Shown: positions 32,324-41,110, numbered from the stretch's first letter. The stretch: 64,000 nucleotides of DNA from Magnetospirillum aberrantis SpK (GCF_011022235.1 NZ_JAAIYP010000038.1:248001-312000), one strand, 5' to 3'. The notes: generated by a model from the letters alone, not told the origin. Numbers and translations are program-made.

Positions 32324-32800
32324 TCAGCCGCCGTCCTGAAGGCCGTCGCCGTCGCCCCAGGCGTCGGCGATCCCCATGATCCAGGCGTCGCGGGTCAGCA
32401 TGTCGTGCTCCATCTGCCGCTGGACCACGGCATAAAGGTCACGCACCGACACCATGGCCAGCGGGCACCCCGCCTCGTCCAACACCGGCAGGTGGCGGAA
32501 ACCGTGGCGGCGCATCAGCTCCAGCGCCTCGGAAATGGAATCGTCGGGAGCCAGCGAACGCGGCCTGGGGCTCATCACCTGCGCCAGCGTGGTGGCATCG
32601 GGGTCAAGCCCGGCCGCCACGACGCGGGCGCTGACGTCACGTTCGGTGACGATGCCCAACAGGTGGCCCGGTTCGGTCACCAGCAAGGCGGCGACGTTGT
32701 TGGCCGCCATCAGACGCGAGGCGTCACGGACGCTGGATTGGGGCGACAGGGTCAGCACGTCGCCGGGACTGACCACGTCAGGTACAATTTTCGGTCGCAT
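32324..32800 (-). CDS. CBS-domain pair protein
   Basis: A 158-residue stand-alone protein made of two CBS domains (about 8-65 and 72-130), a module that binds adenine nucleotides and senses energy state. The motifs VSPGDVLTLSPQSSVRDASR, LGIVTERDVSARVV and LAMVSVRDLYAVVQ are typical. The C-terminal tail is acidic. The ATG at 32800 is chosen because a near-consensus TATAAT ends only six bases before it, which leaves no room for a leader. A TTG at 32836 in the same frame would lie within the promoter. The target protein is unknown. It follows aroK-aroB-corC but seems to have its own promoter. Confidence 0.85.
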   Translation of the reverse strand: MRPKIVPDVVSPGDVLTLSPQSSVRDASRLMAANNVAALLVTEPGHLLGIVTERDVSARVVAAGLDPDATTLAQVMSPRPRSLAPDDSISEALELMRRHGFRHLPVLDEAGCPLAMVSVRDLYAVVQRQMEHDMLTRDAWIMGIADAWGDGDGLQDGG

Positions 32801-32806
32801 CCGGTG

Positions 32807-32836
32807 ATTATACGACCGGATAGGCACTGTGCGCAA
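32807..32836 (-). promoter_or_regulatory. Sigma-70-like promoter for the CBS gene, leaderless type
   Basis: On the minus strand TTGCGC (32836-32831) is followed after 18 bases by a perfect TATAAT (32812-32807), then CACCGG and the ATG at 32800. Transcription would start at or within a base or two of the start codon. The corC stop lies just upstream at 32843. Confidence 0.55.
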
Positions 32837-32842
32837 TCACCC

Positions 32843-34126
32843 TCAATCTTCCTCGGCCACCGGACCGCTGGCCGGCGGCGTGATGCGGATCGAGGTGATC
32901 TGGTTGCGATGGCGCCGCAGCACCTCGAAACGGAAGCCGAAAAAGCGGAACACCTGTCCCACCGAGGGGATTTGCCGGCTTTCATGCAGCAGCAGGCCGG
33001 CGATGGTCGCCGCCTGTTCGTCGGGCAGGCGCCAATCGAACTGACGGTTCAGGTCGCGGATGGTCACCGTGCCGTCGACCACGAACGAGCCGTCGGTCTG
33101 GGCCTTGACCCCGGCCACCGCCGCGTCGTGCTCGTCGGCGATGTCGCCGACGATTTCCTCGAGGATGTCCTCGAGGGTGACGATGCCCAGCAGCGCGCCG
33201 TATTCGTCCACCACCAGGGCGAAATGTTCACGCCGCTGGCGAAAGGCGGTCAACTGTTCCAGCAACGTGGTGGAATCGGGAATGAACCACGGCGCCGAGG
33301 CCAGTTCGGCCACGTCCAGTTTTTCCAGCTCGCCGCCCAGCGCGCGCACCGCCCGCAACAGGTCCTTGGCGTGGACCACGCCGACGATGTTGTCGGGGTT
33401 GTCGCGCCACAGGGGAATGCGGGTGAAGGTGCTTTTCAGGATCTGATCGACGATTTCCGCCGACGGCAGGTTGGCGTCGATGGTCAGCGCCGCCTTGCGA
33501 TGGGTCATGACGTCGCCGACGCCGACGTCGTCGAGGTCGAGGATCGAGCGCAGCATCTTGCGCTCGGCCTCCACCTCGATTTCCGAGGCATGCACCTCGA
33601 TGGCGCCGCGCAATTCCATCATGGCGCTTTCGATGGTCGCCTTGGTGGCGTAGCGGGCCCCGAACAGACGGAAAATCAGCCGGGTCAGCATCTCGATCAG
33701 CCGCACCAGCGGCGACAGCACCCACACCACCGCCGACACCGGCCCGCTCACCCACAACGCCACCGCATTGGCGTTGTAGATGGCATAGGTCTTGGGCAGC
33801 ACCTCGCCGAACATCACCACCACCACGGTCATGCCGGCGGTGGCATAGACCACGCCGGCATCGCCGAACAGCGCCATCATGGTGCTGGTGGCCACGGACG
33901 ACGCCAGGATGTTGACCAGATTGTTGCCCAGCAACAACGCGCCGATCAGACGGTCGCGCGCGGCGATCAGCCGGTTGACCCGGCCGGCCTTGACGTTGCC
34001 GTCCTGCTCCATCTGATGCAGGAACGGCCGCGACACGGCGGTCAGCGCGGTTTCGGACCCGGAAAAAAACGCCGAGACCACCAGCAGAACCAGGATGACC
34101 ACCAAAGACAGGGGCACGGTATCCAT
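32843..34126 (-). CDS. CNNM/CorC (HlyC/CorC) family membrane protein with CBS domains
   Basis: A 427-residue inner-membrane protein of the CNNM magnesium/metal transporter group. The N-terminal ~180 residues hold the CNNM domain with four hydrophobic segments and the polar SAFFSGSETALTAVSR motif that forms the cation site. A CBS pair follows (about 200-325), and a C-terminal CorC_HlyC domain carries VDEYGALLGIVTLEDILEE. The ATG at 34126 lies four bases after the aroB stop, so it is the last gene of aroK-aroB-corC. A role in Mg2+ efflux or homeostasis is expected from the family but not proven. Confidence 0.92.
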   Translation of the reverse strand: MDTVPLSLVVILVLLVVSAFFSGSETALTAVSRPFLHQMEQDGNVKAGRVNRLIAARDRLIGALLLGNNLVNILASSVATSTMMALFGDAGVVYATAGMTVVVVMFGEVLPKTYAIYNANAVALWVSGPVSAVVWVLSPLVRLIEMLTRLIFRLFGARYATKATIESAMMELRGAIEVHASEIEVEAERKMLRSILDLDDVGVGDVMTHRKAALTIDANLPSAEIVDQILKSTFTRIPLWRDNPDNIVGVVHAKDLLRAVRALGGELEKLDVAELASAPWFIPDSTTLLEQLTAFRQRREHFALVVDEYGALLGIVTLEDILEEIVGDIADEHDAAVAGVKAQTDGSFVVDGTVTIRDLNRQFDWRLPDEQAATIAGLLLHESRQIPSVGQVFRFFGFRFEVLRRHRNQITSIRITPPASGPVAEED

Positions 34127-34130
34127 GGGC

Positions 34131-35237
34131 TCAAACCTTGGCGAAGTCCTGAAGCATCTCGCGCACCGCCTCGGCCGGCACCTCGCGGGTCAGGAAGCTT
34201 TGGCCGATCCCGCGCGCCAGCACGAAGGTAACCTTGCCGTCCTTGACCTTCTTGTCGCCGGCCATGTGGTGGATCAGGCGCTCCACGTCCCAGACGCGGT
34301 TGCGGCTGAGCCCGGTCGGCAGGCCGACCTTGGCCAGATGGCGTTCCAGACGCACCGCGTCCTCGACCGGCGCGAGGCCCAGCCGGGCCGACAGCCGGAA
34401 GGCCATCACCATGCCAATCGCCACCGCCTCGCCGTGCAGCATCTCGTCCGAGAAACCGGTCTCGGCCTCCAGCGCGTGGGCGAAGGTGTGGCCCAGGTTC
34501 AGCAACGCGCGCACGCCGCCCTCGCGTTCGTCCTGGGCGACGATGCGGGCCTTGGCGCGGCAGCTCACCGCCACCGCGTGGCGACGGGCCTTTTCCTCGC
34601 CGACGATGACGTGGAAGCCGTTCTCCTCCAGCCAGGCAAAGAACTCGGGTTCGTCGATACAGCCGTATTTCACCACCTCGGCATAGCCGGCCAACACCTG
34701 ACGGCGCGGCAGACTGGTCAACGCCTGTGTGTCGGCCAGCACCAGACGCGGCTGGTGGAAGGCACCCACCAGATTCTTGCCGTGCCGGGTGTTGATGCCG
34801 GTCTTGCCGCCGACACTGCTGTCCACCTGGGCCAGAAGAGTGGTCGGCACCTGGACGAAATCCAGGCCGCGCTGAAGGATCGAGGCGGCGAAGCCGGTCA
34901 GGTCGCCGACCACGCCGCCGCCCAGCGCGACCACCATGGTCGAGCGTTCGCAGCGCGCCTCCAGCATGGCGTCCACCAGGGCCTCGAGATGAGAGAAATC
35001 CTTGGTGCTTTCACCATGCGGCAACACGGTGTTGAGGTGCTTGATGCCGGCCTTGTCCAGACTGGCGAGCAGCCGGTCGAGGTAAAGCGGCGCCACCGAA
35101 TCGTCGGTCACCACGAAGGCCCGGTTGCCGTTCATCACCGGCTTCATCAGCGTGCCGGCGCGGTCGATCAGACCGGGGCCGATGTGAATGTCATAGCTGC
35201 GTTCCGCCAGCGCGACGGACAGCGTCTCGGTGGTCAT
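34131..35237 (-). CDS. aroB: 3-dehydroquinate synthase
   Basis: This NAD- and metal-dependent enzyme converts DAHP to 3-dehydroquinate, the second step of the shikimate pathway (368 residues). The signatures are VALGGGVVGDLTGFAASILQ, the PTTLLAQVDSSVGGKTGIN loop and the metal ligand histidine region LNLGHTFAHALE. The ATG at 35237 overlaps the aroK stop (ATGA), so the two are translationally coupled, as in many bacteria. Confidence 0.97.
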   Translation of the reverse strand: MTTETLSVALAERSYDIHIGPGLIDRAGTLMKPVMNGNRAFVVTDDSVAPLYLDRLLASLDKAGIKHLNTVLPHGESTKDFSHLEALVDAMLEARCERSTMVVALGGGVVGDLTGFAASILQRGLDFVQVPTTLLAQVDSSVGGKTGINTRHGKNLVGAFHQPRLVLADTQALTSLPRRQVLAGYAEVVKYGCIDEPEFFAWLEENGFHVIVGEEKARRHAVAVSCRAKARIVAQDEREGGVRALLNLGHTFAHALEAETGFSDEMLHGEAVAIGMVMAFRLSARLGLAPVEDAVRLERHLAKVGLPTGLSRNRVWDVERLIHHMAGDKKVKDGKVTFVLARGIGQSFLTREVPAEAVREMLQDFAKV

Positions 35238-35794
35238 GGCACTTGCTCCAGAGTACGGGCCAATTCGTCCAGGACCTTGGCCACCGTCACTTCCGGCGGC
35301 TCGTCGGTGGTGTCGACGATAATGTCGGCCTGGGCGTAAAGAGGGTAGCGCGCATCCATCAGCCGCGACAGGATCTCGCGCGGGTCGCCGGTTTTCAGCA
35401 GCGGCCGGTGGTCGCGTCCCGAGGTGCGTTTGACCAGAAGGTCAAGGTCGGCGCGAATCCATACCGACATCGCGCCTTGCTTGATGCGGTCGCGGGTCTC
35501 GGGGTCGCAGAAGGCGCCGCCGCCGGTGGCGAGCACGCAAAGCGGGCCTTCCATCAGCCGGGCGATGACCTTGCGCTCGCCCTCGCGGAACGCCGGTTCG
35601 CCATAACGGGCGAAGAAATCGGCGATGGAGCAGCCGGCGGCGGCCTCGAATTCGGAATCGGCATCGACAAAGGGGATTCCCAGCCGCGCAGCCAGCCGAC
35701 GGCCGACGCAGGACTTGCCCGCGCCCATCAGTCCGACCAGCACGATCGGACGGCGAAGCCGCTCCAGGATGCCGTCGACCTGCTCTTGTGCCAT
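35234..35794 (-). CDS. aroK: Shikimate kinase
   Basis: This enzyme phosphorylates shikimate with ATP (186 residues). The P-loop GLMGAGKSCVGRRLA is near residue 22, shikimate-binding DADSEFE and ATGGGAF are present, and the lid region is RTSGRDHRPLL. The ATG at 35794 with AAGG just upstream is preferred over a longer open frame to 35947, whose extra residues are unlike the family. It overlaps aroB by four bases. Confidence 0.96.
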   Translation of the reverse strand: MAQEQVDGILERLRRPIVLVGLMGAGKSCVGRRLAARLGIPFVDADSEFEAAAGCSIADFFARYGEPAFREGERKVIARLMEGPLCVLATGGGAFCDPETRDRIKQGAMSVWIRADLDLLVKRTSGRDHRPLLKTGDPREILSRLMDARYPLYAQADIIVDTTDEPPEVTVAKVLDELARTLEQVP

Positions 35795-36015
35795 CAGCCT
35801 TGGTCCCGCCGTTGATCGACGCGCCTTGCGTCGATACACTGCCCCAGATTCGCCATGGTCGAACCCTAGCCTTTGTCGCGTCGCCGTCTTGCCCGCAAGG
35901 ACCAGACCGCCGTCCATGGTTGGGGGGAGACCTGATCCGGTCAACACCCCTGCCGCTTTTATCCGCCCGAGGCCGGGCGTGTCCAGAAGTCATAACGTAA
36001 GGTTCGCAACACTCC

Positions 36016-36156
36016 ATGAGCAAGCTCGCCGCAGTGCTGGTCGCCCTGGTGCTCGCCGTCGTCGTCGGCGGTGGCATCTTCCTTGCCACGTTCGACCTGC
36101 CGCCGCCCTCGGCCACGGTCGAGAAGGTGATCCCCGATGACAAGCTGCCGCGCTAA
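36016..36156 (+). CDS. Small single-pass membrane protein
   Basis: A 46-residue frame starting MSKLAAVLVALVLAVVVGGG and ending in a proline-rich hydrophilic tail (DLPPPSATVEKVIPDD, then KLPR). It has one hydrophobic segment (about residues 4-25) that may be an uncleaved anchor or signal. The last 20 bases overlap the start of the next gene in another frame. That suggests translational coupling and supports both starts. The composition is that of real coding sequence (GC-rich third positions). No named family is recognised. It stands divergent from aroK, with ~220 bases between. Confidence 0.7.
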   Translation: MSKLAAVLVALVLAVVVGGGIFLATFDLPPPSATVEKVIPDDKLPR

Positions 36157-37843
36157 GGCCAAGGCGGCCGGCCTGATGGCCGCCGCCGCCTTGGTTTGTG
36201 CCGTTCCGGCGCACGCCCAGGCCCCGCTTTCCACCTTCGACCCCGATACCATGGAACTGGCCGAGCCGGCGAACCCGGCCCGCGAGATAGAGGTCAAGGT
36301 GGACGACCTCAAGGCGCCCAACGCCGAATCGGTCGGCACCCTGGACCAGGCCCATGGCGGCCTGCCCCCCACCTTGTGGGCGGGAACAAAGGCAATGGTG
36401 GTGCGCAAGCTGGTGCCCATGCTGCCGGGAACGCCGTCGTCGCTGGCGGCGCGCAACCTGCAACGGCGCCTGCTGCTGACCGCCGCCACCGCCCCCGAAG
36501 GCGCGGTGGCCGGCGACCGGCCGTCGCTGGTGGACCTGAGGGCCGAACGTCTTGCCGCCATGGGCGACAACGACGGCGTCGTCCAATTGTCGGCCATGGC
36601 ACCGCAGGTGGTGGAAGGCAGCGTCATGCGCCGCGTCAAGCTGGACGCGCAATTGCTGACCGGCCGCACCGACGCCGCCTGCGCCGAATTCCCCAAGGAC
36701 GGCAGCCAGCCCCGGCTGGCTGTGCTGTGCAACTATCTGGCCGGCCGCACGCTCGAAGGCAACCTGGGCCTTGACCTGCTGCGCGAACGCAAGGAGGTGG
36801 ACGCCGGTTTCGTCGCCGCCGCCGAGGTTCTGGCCGGCCTGCCGCCGATCCCCGCCGACAAGATCGTGGTGGACGACATCACCCCCCTGCACGTCGCCGC
36901 CTTCGGCGCCGCCAAGCTGCCGCTGCCGGCCAACGGCGTGGCCAAGGCCTCGGCGCCGGTGGCCAAGGCGGTGGCCATGTCCTTCGCCACGCCGTTCGAC
37001 ACCCGGCTGGCCGCCGGCGAACGGGCGGAAGCGGCCGGGGTGCTGTCGGCCGAGCAACTGCGCAAGCTGTACCTCGAAGCCACCTTCGCCCCCGACGAAC
37101 TGGCCGCGCCGCTGGTCAAGGCGGAAGAGGCCGGGCTGCACGGCCGCGCCCTGTTGTTCCGCGCCGCCACCGACCAGCCCGATCCGCTGATCCGCGCCCA
37201 TTTCGTCGCCAAGGCGTTGGAACTGGGGGCCGCCAAGGGACAACTGGCCGGCGCCGCGCGGGTGTTCTCGCCGCTTCTGGCCCAGCTTCAGCCCGATCCG
37301 GCGCTGATCACCGTGGCCCCCACCTTCGCCCGTGCCGCCATCGCCCTGGGTCAGGCCGACCACGCCAAATGGCTGGAACTGGCCCGCACCGACCCGGCGG
37401 CCGGCGGAGCATTGGTCCGCCTGTGGCCGCTGAGCGCGGTCATGGCGGCCGAACCGGGGCAGGCGGTGGACCTTCAGGCTTTGTCCGCCTGGCGCGACAG
37501 CCTGAACGGCCTGCCGCCCGAACTGGCCGCACGGCGGTCGGCGGTGGTGCTGGGCACGCTGGCGGCATTGGGCGCCAAGCTGCCGGACGTGTTCTGGCTG
37601 GACGCCCTGTCGTTGCCGGCCCAGGGACCGCGTCCCGCCTTGTTCGCCCTGGTGCAGTCGGCGGCGCTGGACGCCCGCATGGGCACCACCGTCCTGGCCG
37701 CGCTGGCCATGCTGGGCGAACAGCCGCTGGACAGCGTCGATCCCATCTCGCTGACCGAAGCCATCAGCGCCCTGACGGTGGTCGGCCTGGGCCAGGACGC
37801 CCGCAAGCTGGCCGTCGAGGCCATGCTGGCCAACGGCATCTGA
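36137..37843 (+). CDS. Exported alpha-helical protein of unknown function
   Basis: A 568-residue protein that I do not recognise. A signal peptide (basic MTSCRAKAKAAGLM, core AAAALVCAVPA, cleavage at AHAQA) directs it to the periplasm. The mature chain is rich in Ala and Leu and almost entirely predicted helical by eye, in ~35-residue blocks. Examples are AAEVLAGLPPIPADKIVVDD, EQLRKLYLEATFAPDELAAP and SLTEAISALTVVGLGQDARK. This suggests a repeat-built helical solenoid. The ATG at 36137 lies inside the preceding small gene, with GAAGG about nine bases upstream. A second ATG at 36176 would shorten the signal peptide. A perfect 13-bp hairpin follows the stop. The gene sits between the shikimate genes and xerD. 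Confidence 0.85.
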   Translation: MTSCRAKAKAAGLMAAAALVCAVPAHAQAPLSTFDPDTMELAEPANPAREIEVKVDDLKAPNAESVGTLDQAHGGLPPTLWAGTKAMVVRKLVPMLPGTPSSLAARNLQRRLLLTAATAPEGAVAGDRPSLVDLRAERLAAMGDNDGVVQLSAMAPQVVEGSVMRRVKLDAQLLTGRTDAACAEFPKDGSQPRLAVLCNYLAGRTLEGNLGLDLLRERKEVDAGFVAAAEVLAGLPPIPADKIVVDDITPLHVAAFGAAKLPLPANGVAKASAPVAKAVAMSFATPFDTRLAAGERAEAAGVLSAEQLRKLYLEATFAPDELAAPLVKAEEAGLHGRALLFRAATDQPDPLIRAHFVAKALELGAAKGQLAGAARVFSPLLAQLQPDPALITVAPTFARAAIALGQADHAKWLELARTDPAAGGALVRLWPLSAVMAAEPGQAVDLQALSAWRDSLNGLPPELAARRSAVVLGTLAALGAKLPDVFWLDALSLPAQGPRPALFALVQSAALDARMGTTVLAALAMLGEQPLDSVDPISLTEAISALTVVGLGQDARKLAVEAMLANGI

Positions 37844-37849
37844 CCGTAT

Positions 37850-37879
37850 CCCCGTTCCCCGCGACAGCGGGGAACGGGG
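37850..37879. terminator. Perfect 13-bp hairpin between the exported protein gene and xerD
   Basis: The arms CCCCGTTCCCCGC (37850-37862) and GCGGGGAACGGGG (37867-37879) flank a GACA loop, seven bases after the stop. No T-run follows on the plus strand, so termination may be partial or Rho-dependent, and xerD may be read from upstream. Confidence 0.55.
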
Positions 37880-37900
37880 CCGGACGAAGGGACCCGCGCC

Positions 37901-38812
37901 ATGTCCCGCCAGATCGAAACCTTCCTGGAAATGATGAGCGTCGAACGCGGCGCCTCGTTCAACACGCTCGACGCCTATCGCCGCGACCTCGACGACCTCG
38001 ACGGGTTCCTGAGCCGGCGCGGCACCGGCGCGGCCAATGCCTCGGCCGCCGACCTGTCGGCCTATATGCGAGCCCTGGCCGATTGCGGGCTGGCACCGCG
38101 TACACAGGCGCGGCGGCTGTCGTGCCTCAGGCAATTCTATGGCTTCGTCTATGCCGAGGGCTGGCGCCAGGACGATCCCACCTCGCGCCTGGATTCGCCC
38201 CGTCTGGGCCGGGTACTGCCCAAAGTGCTGAGCGAGGACGACGTCGAGGCGCTGTTAGCCGCCGCCCGCGCCCTGGAGGCGCCGCGCGGAACGATGATGA
38301 CCGCGCTTTTGGAGCTTCTGTACGCCACCGGGTTGCGGGTGTCGGAACTGGTCGGCCTGCCCTATGCGGCGGTGGCCCGCGACCCCGACATGATGGTGGT
38401 GCGCGGCAAGGGCGACAAGGAACGCCTGGTGCCGCTGTCCGACCCCGCCCGGCGCGCGGTCAAGGACTGGATCGCCGTCCGTGCCGGCCTGTTGGGCAAG
38501 AAGCCGTCGCGCTGGCTGTTCCCGGCCCATGGCAAAAGCGGCCACCTCAGCCGCTCGGCCTTCGCCAAGCATTTGCTGCGCGTCGGCATGACGGCCGGCA
38601 TCGATCCGCGTCGTCTGTCGCCGCATGTGCTGCGTCACGCCTTCGCCACCCACCTGCTGGCACACGGCGCCGATCTGCGCGTGGTCCAGGAATTGTTGGG
38701 CCATGCCGACATCGCCACCACCGAAATCTATACCCATGTGCTGGACGAGCCGAAGACCCGGCTGGTGCAACAGCACCACCCCTTGGCCGGATTGCTGAAA
38801 CCCAAGGGCTGA
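37901..38812 (+). CDS. xerD: Tyrosine recombinase XerD
   Basis: A 303-residue site-specific recombinase that, with XerC, resolves chromosome dimers at dif. The N-terminal SAM-like core-binding domain starts IETFLEMMSVERGASFNTLD. The catalytic residues are all visible: Arg in ATGLRVSELVGL, Lys in GKGDKERLVPL, His-Arg in SPHVLRHAFATHLL, His in LLGHADIATTEI, and the nucleophile Tyr in TEIYTHV. Length and motifs fit chromosomal XerC/XerD rather than an integrase, and no mobile-element genes adjoin it. The order aroK - membrane gene - xerD is common in the group. Confidence 0.95.
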   Translation: MSRQIETFLEMMSVERGASFNTLDAYRRDLDDLDGFLSRRGTGAANASAADLSAYMRALADCGLAPRTQARRLSCLRQFYGFVYAEGWRQDDPTSRLDSPRLGRVLPKVLSEDDVEALLAAARALEAPRGTMMTALLELLYATGLRVSELVGLPYAAVARDPDMMVVRGKGDKERLVPLSDPARRAVKDWIAVRAGLLGKKPSRWLFPAHGKSGHLSRSAFAKHLLRVGMTAGIDPRRLSPHVLRHAFATHLLAHGADLRVVQELLGHADIATTEIYTHVLDEPKTRLVQQHHPLAGLLKPKG

Positions 38813-38858
38813 ATGTGCTATAAACCGCGCCAACCCATGTCTTTTCAGGATTTTCCCC

Positions 38859-39104
38859 ATGATCCGTTACACGCTGCGCTGTTCGCATGACCACCATTTC
38901 GAGGAATGGTTCTCGAATTCCGGCGAGTACGACAGCCGAAAGGACGCAGGCGAACTGAAGTGCCCGGAGTGCGGCGACACCGCCATCAGCAAGGCGATCA
39001 TGGCCCCCAACGTCGCCAAGGCCGCCGCCGCGCCGGCCCCGGCCTGCATGCCCGGGGGATCGGGCGGCGGTTGCGGCGGCTGCGCCTTCGCCGGGCAACA
39101 CTGA
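38859..39104 (+). CDS. Short DUF1178/FmdB-like zinc-ribbon protein
   Basis: An 81-residue protein. The N-terminus (MIRYTLRCSHDHHFEEWFSN, then SGEYDSRK) is that of DUF1178. One zinc-ribbon half is clear (CRCS-like start, LKCPECGD). DUF1178 proteins are usually about 140-150 residues. Here the C-terminal half is replaced by a short Ala/Pro stretch ending CMPGGSGGGCGGCAFAGQH, closer to the tail of FmdB-type regulators. It may therefore be a shortened relative or a distinct short family. No frameshift is visible. The stop is followed by an 11-bp hairpin. Function unknown. Confidence 0.8.
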   Translation: MIRYTLRCSHDHHFEEWFSNSGEYDSRKDAGELKCPECGDTAISKAIMAPNVAKAAAAPAPACMPGGSGGGCGGCAFAGQH

Positions 39105-39121
39105 CGAAACACAGCGTTTCC

Positions 39122-39152
39122 CCGGTGCCGGGATGTGTTCGCCCGGCACCGG
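39122..39152 (+). terminator. Hairpin after the zinc-ribbon gene
   Basis: The perfect 11-bp stem CCGGTGCCGGG / CCCGGCACCGG with a nine-base loop begins 18 bases after the stop. No T-run follows. It lies just before the dioxygenase gene and may terminate the zinc-ribbon transcript. Confidence 0.5.
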
Positions 39153-39187
39153 TGGCATGCTGACAGGGTCGTTTGCCGGAGGCCGTC

Positions 39188-39940
39188 ATGTCCCCAATGC
39201 CCGCCCTGTTCGTGTCGCACGGTTCGCCCATGATCCTGGTCGAACCTTCGCCGGCCCGCGATTTCCTGACCCGGCTGGCGGACATCGTGCCGCGCCCGCG
39301 TGCCATCGTGGTGATATCGGCCCATTGGACGACGCCGGCTCCCCAGGTGTCGAATTCCGCCCACCCCCGCACCATCCACGATTTTCGCGGCTTTCCGCCC
39401 GAATTGTACGACCTGCGCTATGACGCCCCCGGAGATCCCGAGTTGGCGGCGACCATCGCGCGCATGAGCGGGGCGGAACCGGTGGAGCATGGCCTGGACC
39501 ACGGCGCCTGGGTACCGTTGCTGCTGGGCTGGCCCCAGGCCGACATTCCCGTCCTGCAATTGTCCATTCAGGCGGGCGAGGACCCCACCCACCATTACCT
39601 GCTGGGACGCAAACTGGCGGGGCTGCGTCATGACGGCGTGCTGATCCTGGGCTCGGGCGCGTTGACCCATAACTTGCGCGCCTATTTCGGCGACGACCCC
39701 TTGGCGACGGCCCGCAACGTCGCTTTCGCCGACTGGATGGCGGCCAAGGTGGCCAAGGACAGCACCGAGGACTTGCTGGCCTATCGCCCCCGCGCCCCCG
39801 AGGCGGCCTTCGCCCATCCCACCGACGAACACCTGTTGCCGTTGTTCGTGGCCATGGGTGCCGGCGACGACGGCCATGGCCGCGTCGTGCATCGCAGCCA
39901 GGACGGCTGCCTCGCCATGGATGCCTATGCCTGGGAATGA
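39188..39940 (+). CDS. Class III extradiol dioxygenase (LigB/YgiD, DODA type)
   Basis: A 250-residue cytoplasmic metal-dependent enzyme of the LigB superfamily, whose members open catechol rings (YgiD/DODA acts on DOPA). Metal ligands are visible: VSHGSP near residue 10, the histidine in ISAHWTT, and the downstream VEHGLDHGAWVPL block characteristic of the family. The C-terminal region has GSGALTHNLR. The ATG at 39188 has GGAGG five bases upstream. The physiological substrate is not evident. It converges on leuB across a strong shared hairpin. Confidence 0.9.
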   Translation: MSPMPALFVSHGSPMILVEPSPARDFLTRLADIVPRPRAIVVISAHWTTPAPQVSNSAHPRTIHDFRGFPPELYDLRYDAPGDPELAATIARMSGAEPVEHGLDHGAWVPLLLGWPQADIPVLQLSIQAGEDPTHHYLLGRKLAGLRHDGVLILGSGALTHNLRAYFGDDPLATARNVAFADWMAAKVAKDSTEDLLAYRPRAPEAAFAHPTDEHLLPLFVAMGAGDDGHGRVVHRSQDGCLAMDAYAWE

Positions 39941-39957
39941 AAAAGGGGGAATGAAAA

Positions 39958-39983
39958 GGGGGCGCCCCGGCCGGGGCGCCCCC
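39958..39983 (-). terminator. Convergent terminator between the dioxygenase gene and leuB
   Basis: A perfect 26-base palindrome begins GGGGGCGCCCCGG and ends CCGGGGCGCCCCC. On the minus strand it is followed by TTTTCATT, giving a good terminator 20 bases after the leuB stop. On the plus strand only TT follows. Confidence 0.8.
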
Positions 39984-40003
39984 TTGATCGCAGCGAAAGC
40001 CGC

Positions 40004-41110
40004 TTAGGACAGCTTGTCCAACTCGCGCACGATGGCTTCGCCCATCACGGTCGTCGAGACCTTGGCCTTGCCCGGCGACATGATGTCGGCGGTGCGCAGG
40101 CCGCCCTTCAGCACGTTCTTGACCGCGGTCTCGATCAAATCGGCCTCGGCGACCATGTTGAAGCTGTAACGCAGGCACATGGAGAAGCTGAGGATGGTCG
40201 CCAGCGGGTTGGCGATGTCCTTGCCGGCGATGTCCGGGGCGGAACCGTGCACCGGCTCGTACAGCGCCTTGCGGTTGCCGTTGGCGTCGGCGGCGCCGAG
40301 GCTGGCCGACGGCAACATGCCGAGCGAACCGGTCAGCATGGCGGCACAGTCGGACAGGATGTCGCCGAACATGTTCTCGGTCACCATCACGTCGAACTGC
40401 TTGGGATTGCGCACCAGCTGCATCGAGGCGTTGTCCACGTACATATGCTCGAGTTGCACGTCCGGGTATTCGGTCTGTTGCAGCTTGATCATCTCTTCGC
40501 GCCACAGCACGGTGCATTCCAGCACGTTGGCCTTGTCGACGCTGGTCAGCTTCTTGTTGCGCTTGCGGGCCAGATCAAAGGCGGCGCGGCCGATGCGCTG
40601 GATCTCGCTGGTGGTGTAGGTGAGCGTGTTGACGCCCTTGCGCTCGCCGTTCGGCAGCGTCTCGATGCCGCGCGGCTGACCGAAATAGAGGCCGCCGGTC
40701 AGTTCACGCACGATCATGATGTCGAGACCCGACACCACTTCGGACTTCAGGGTCGAGGCGTCCACCAGGGCGTCGAACACGGTGGCCGGACGCAGGTTGG
40801 CGAACAGGCCCATTTCCTTGCGGATACCCAACAGGCCGCGCTCGGGCTTTTTGTCGAACGGCAGGTCGTCCCACTTGGGACCGCCCACGGCGCCCAGCAG
40901 CACGGCGTCGGCGGCCAGGGCGGCGTCGAGGGTTTCCTGCGGCAGCGGCGTGCCGGTGGCGTCGAAGGCCGAGCCGCCGATCAGGCCCTCGGTGATCTCG
41001 AATTCGATGTTCCGCTTCTTGCCCATCCAGTCGATGATGCGGCGGACCTGGACCATCACTTCCTGACCGATGCCGTCGCCGGGCAGGATGAGAAGCTTCT
41101 TGGCGGCCAT
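40004..41110 (-). CDS. leuB: 3-isopropylmalate dehydrogenase
   Basis: This enzyme oxidatively decarboxylates 3-isopropylmalate with NAD+ in leucine synthesis (368 residues). The N-terminus [11 protein letters not shown] and the substrate loop with [19 protein letters not shown] are typical. The catalytic Tyr region is [14 protein letters not shown], the metal site is [12 protein letters not shown], and the NAD site includes [13 protein letters not shown]. The ATG at 41110 is standard. It is third in leuC-leuD-leuB order, but a 64-bp repeat separates it from leuD. Confidence 0.97.
   Translation of the reverse strand: MAAKKLLILPGDGIGQEVMVQVRRIIDWMGKKRNIEFEITEGLIGGSAFDATGTPLPQETLDAALAADAVLLGAVGGPKWDDLPFDKKPERGLLGIRKEMGLFANLRPATVFDALVDASTLKSEVVSGLDIMIVRELTGGLYFGQPRGIETLPNGERKGVNTLTYTTSEIQRIGRAAFDLARKRNKKLTSVDKANVLECTVLWREEMIKLQQTEYPDVQLEHMYVDNASMQLVRNPKQFDVMVTENMFGDILSDCAAMLTGSLGMLPSASLGAADANGNRKALYEPVHGSAPDIAGKDIANPLATILSFSMCLRYSFNMVAEADLIETAVKNVLKGGLRTADIMSPGKAKVSTTVMGEAIVRELDKLS

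Noticed and set aside
37901-38812. XerD-like recombinase as the integrase of a mobile element
   Set aside because: Sequence and length fit chromosomal XerD. There are no attachment-site repeats, tRNA gene or phage genes around it.
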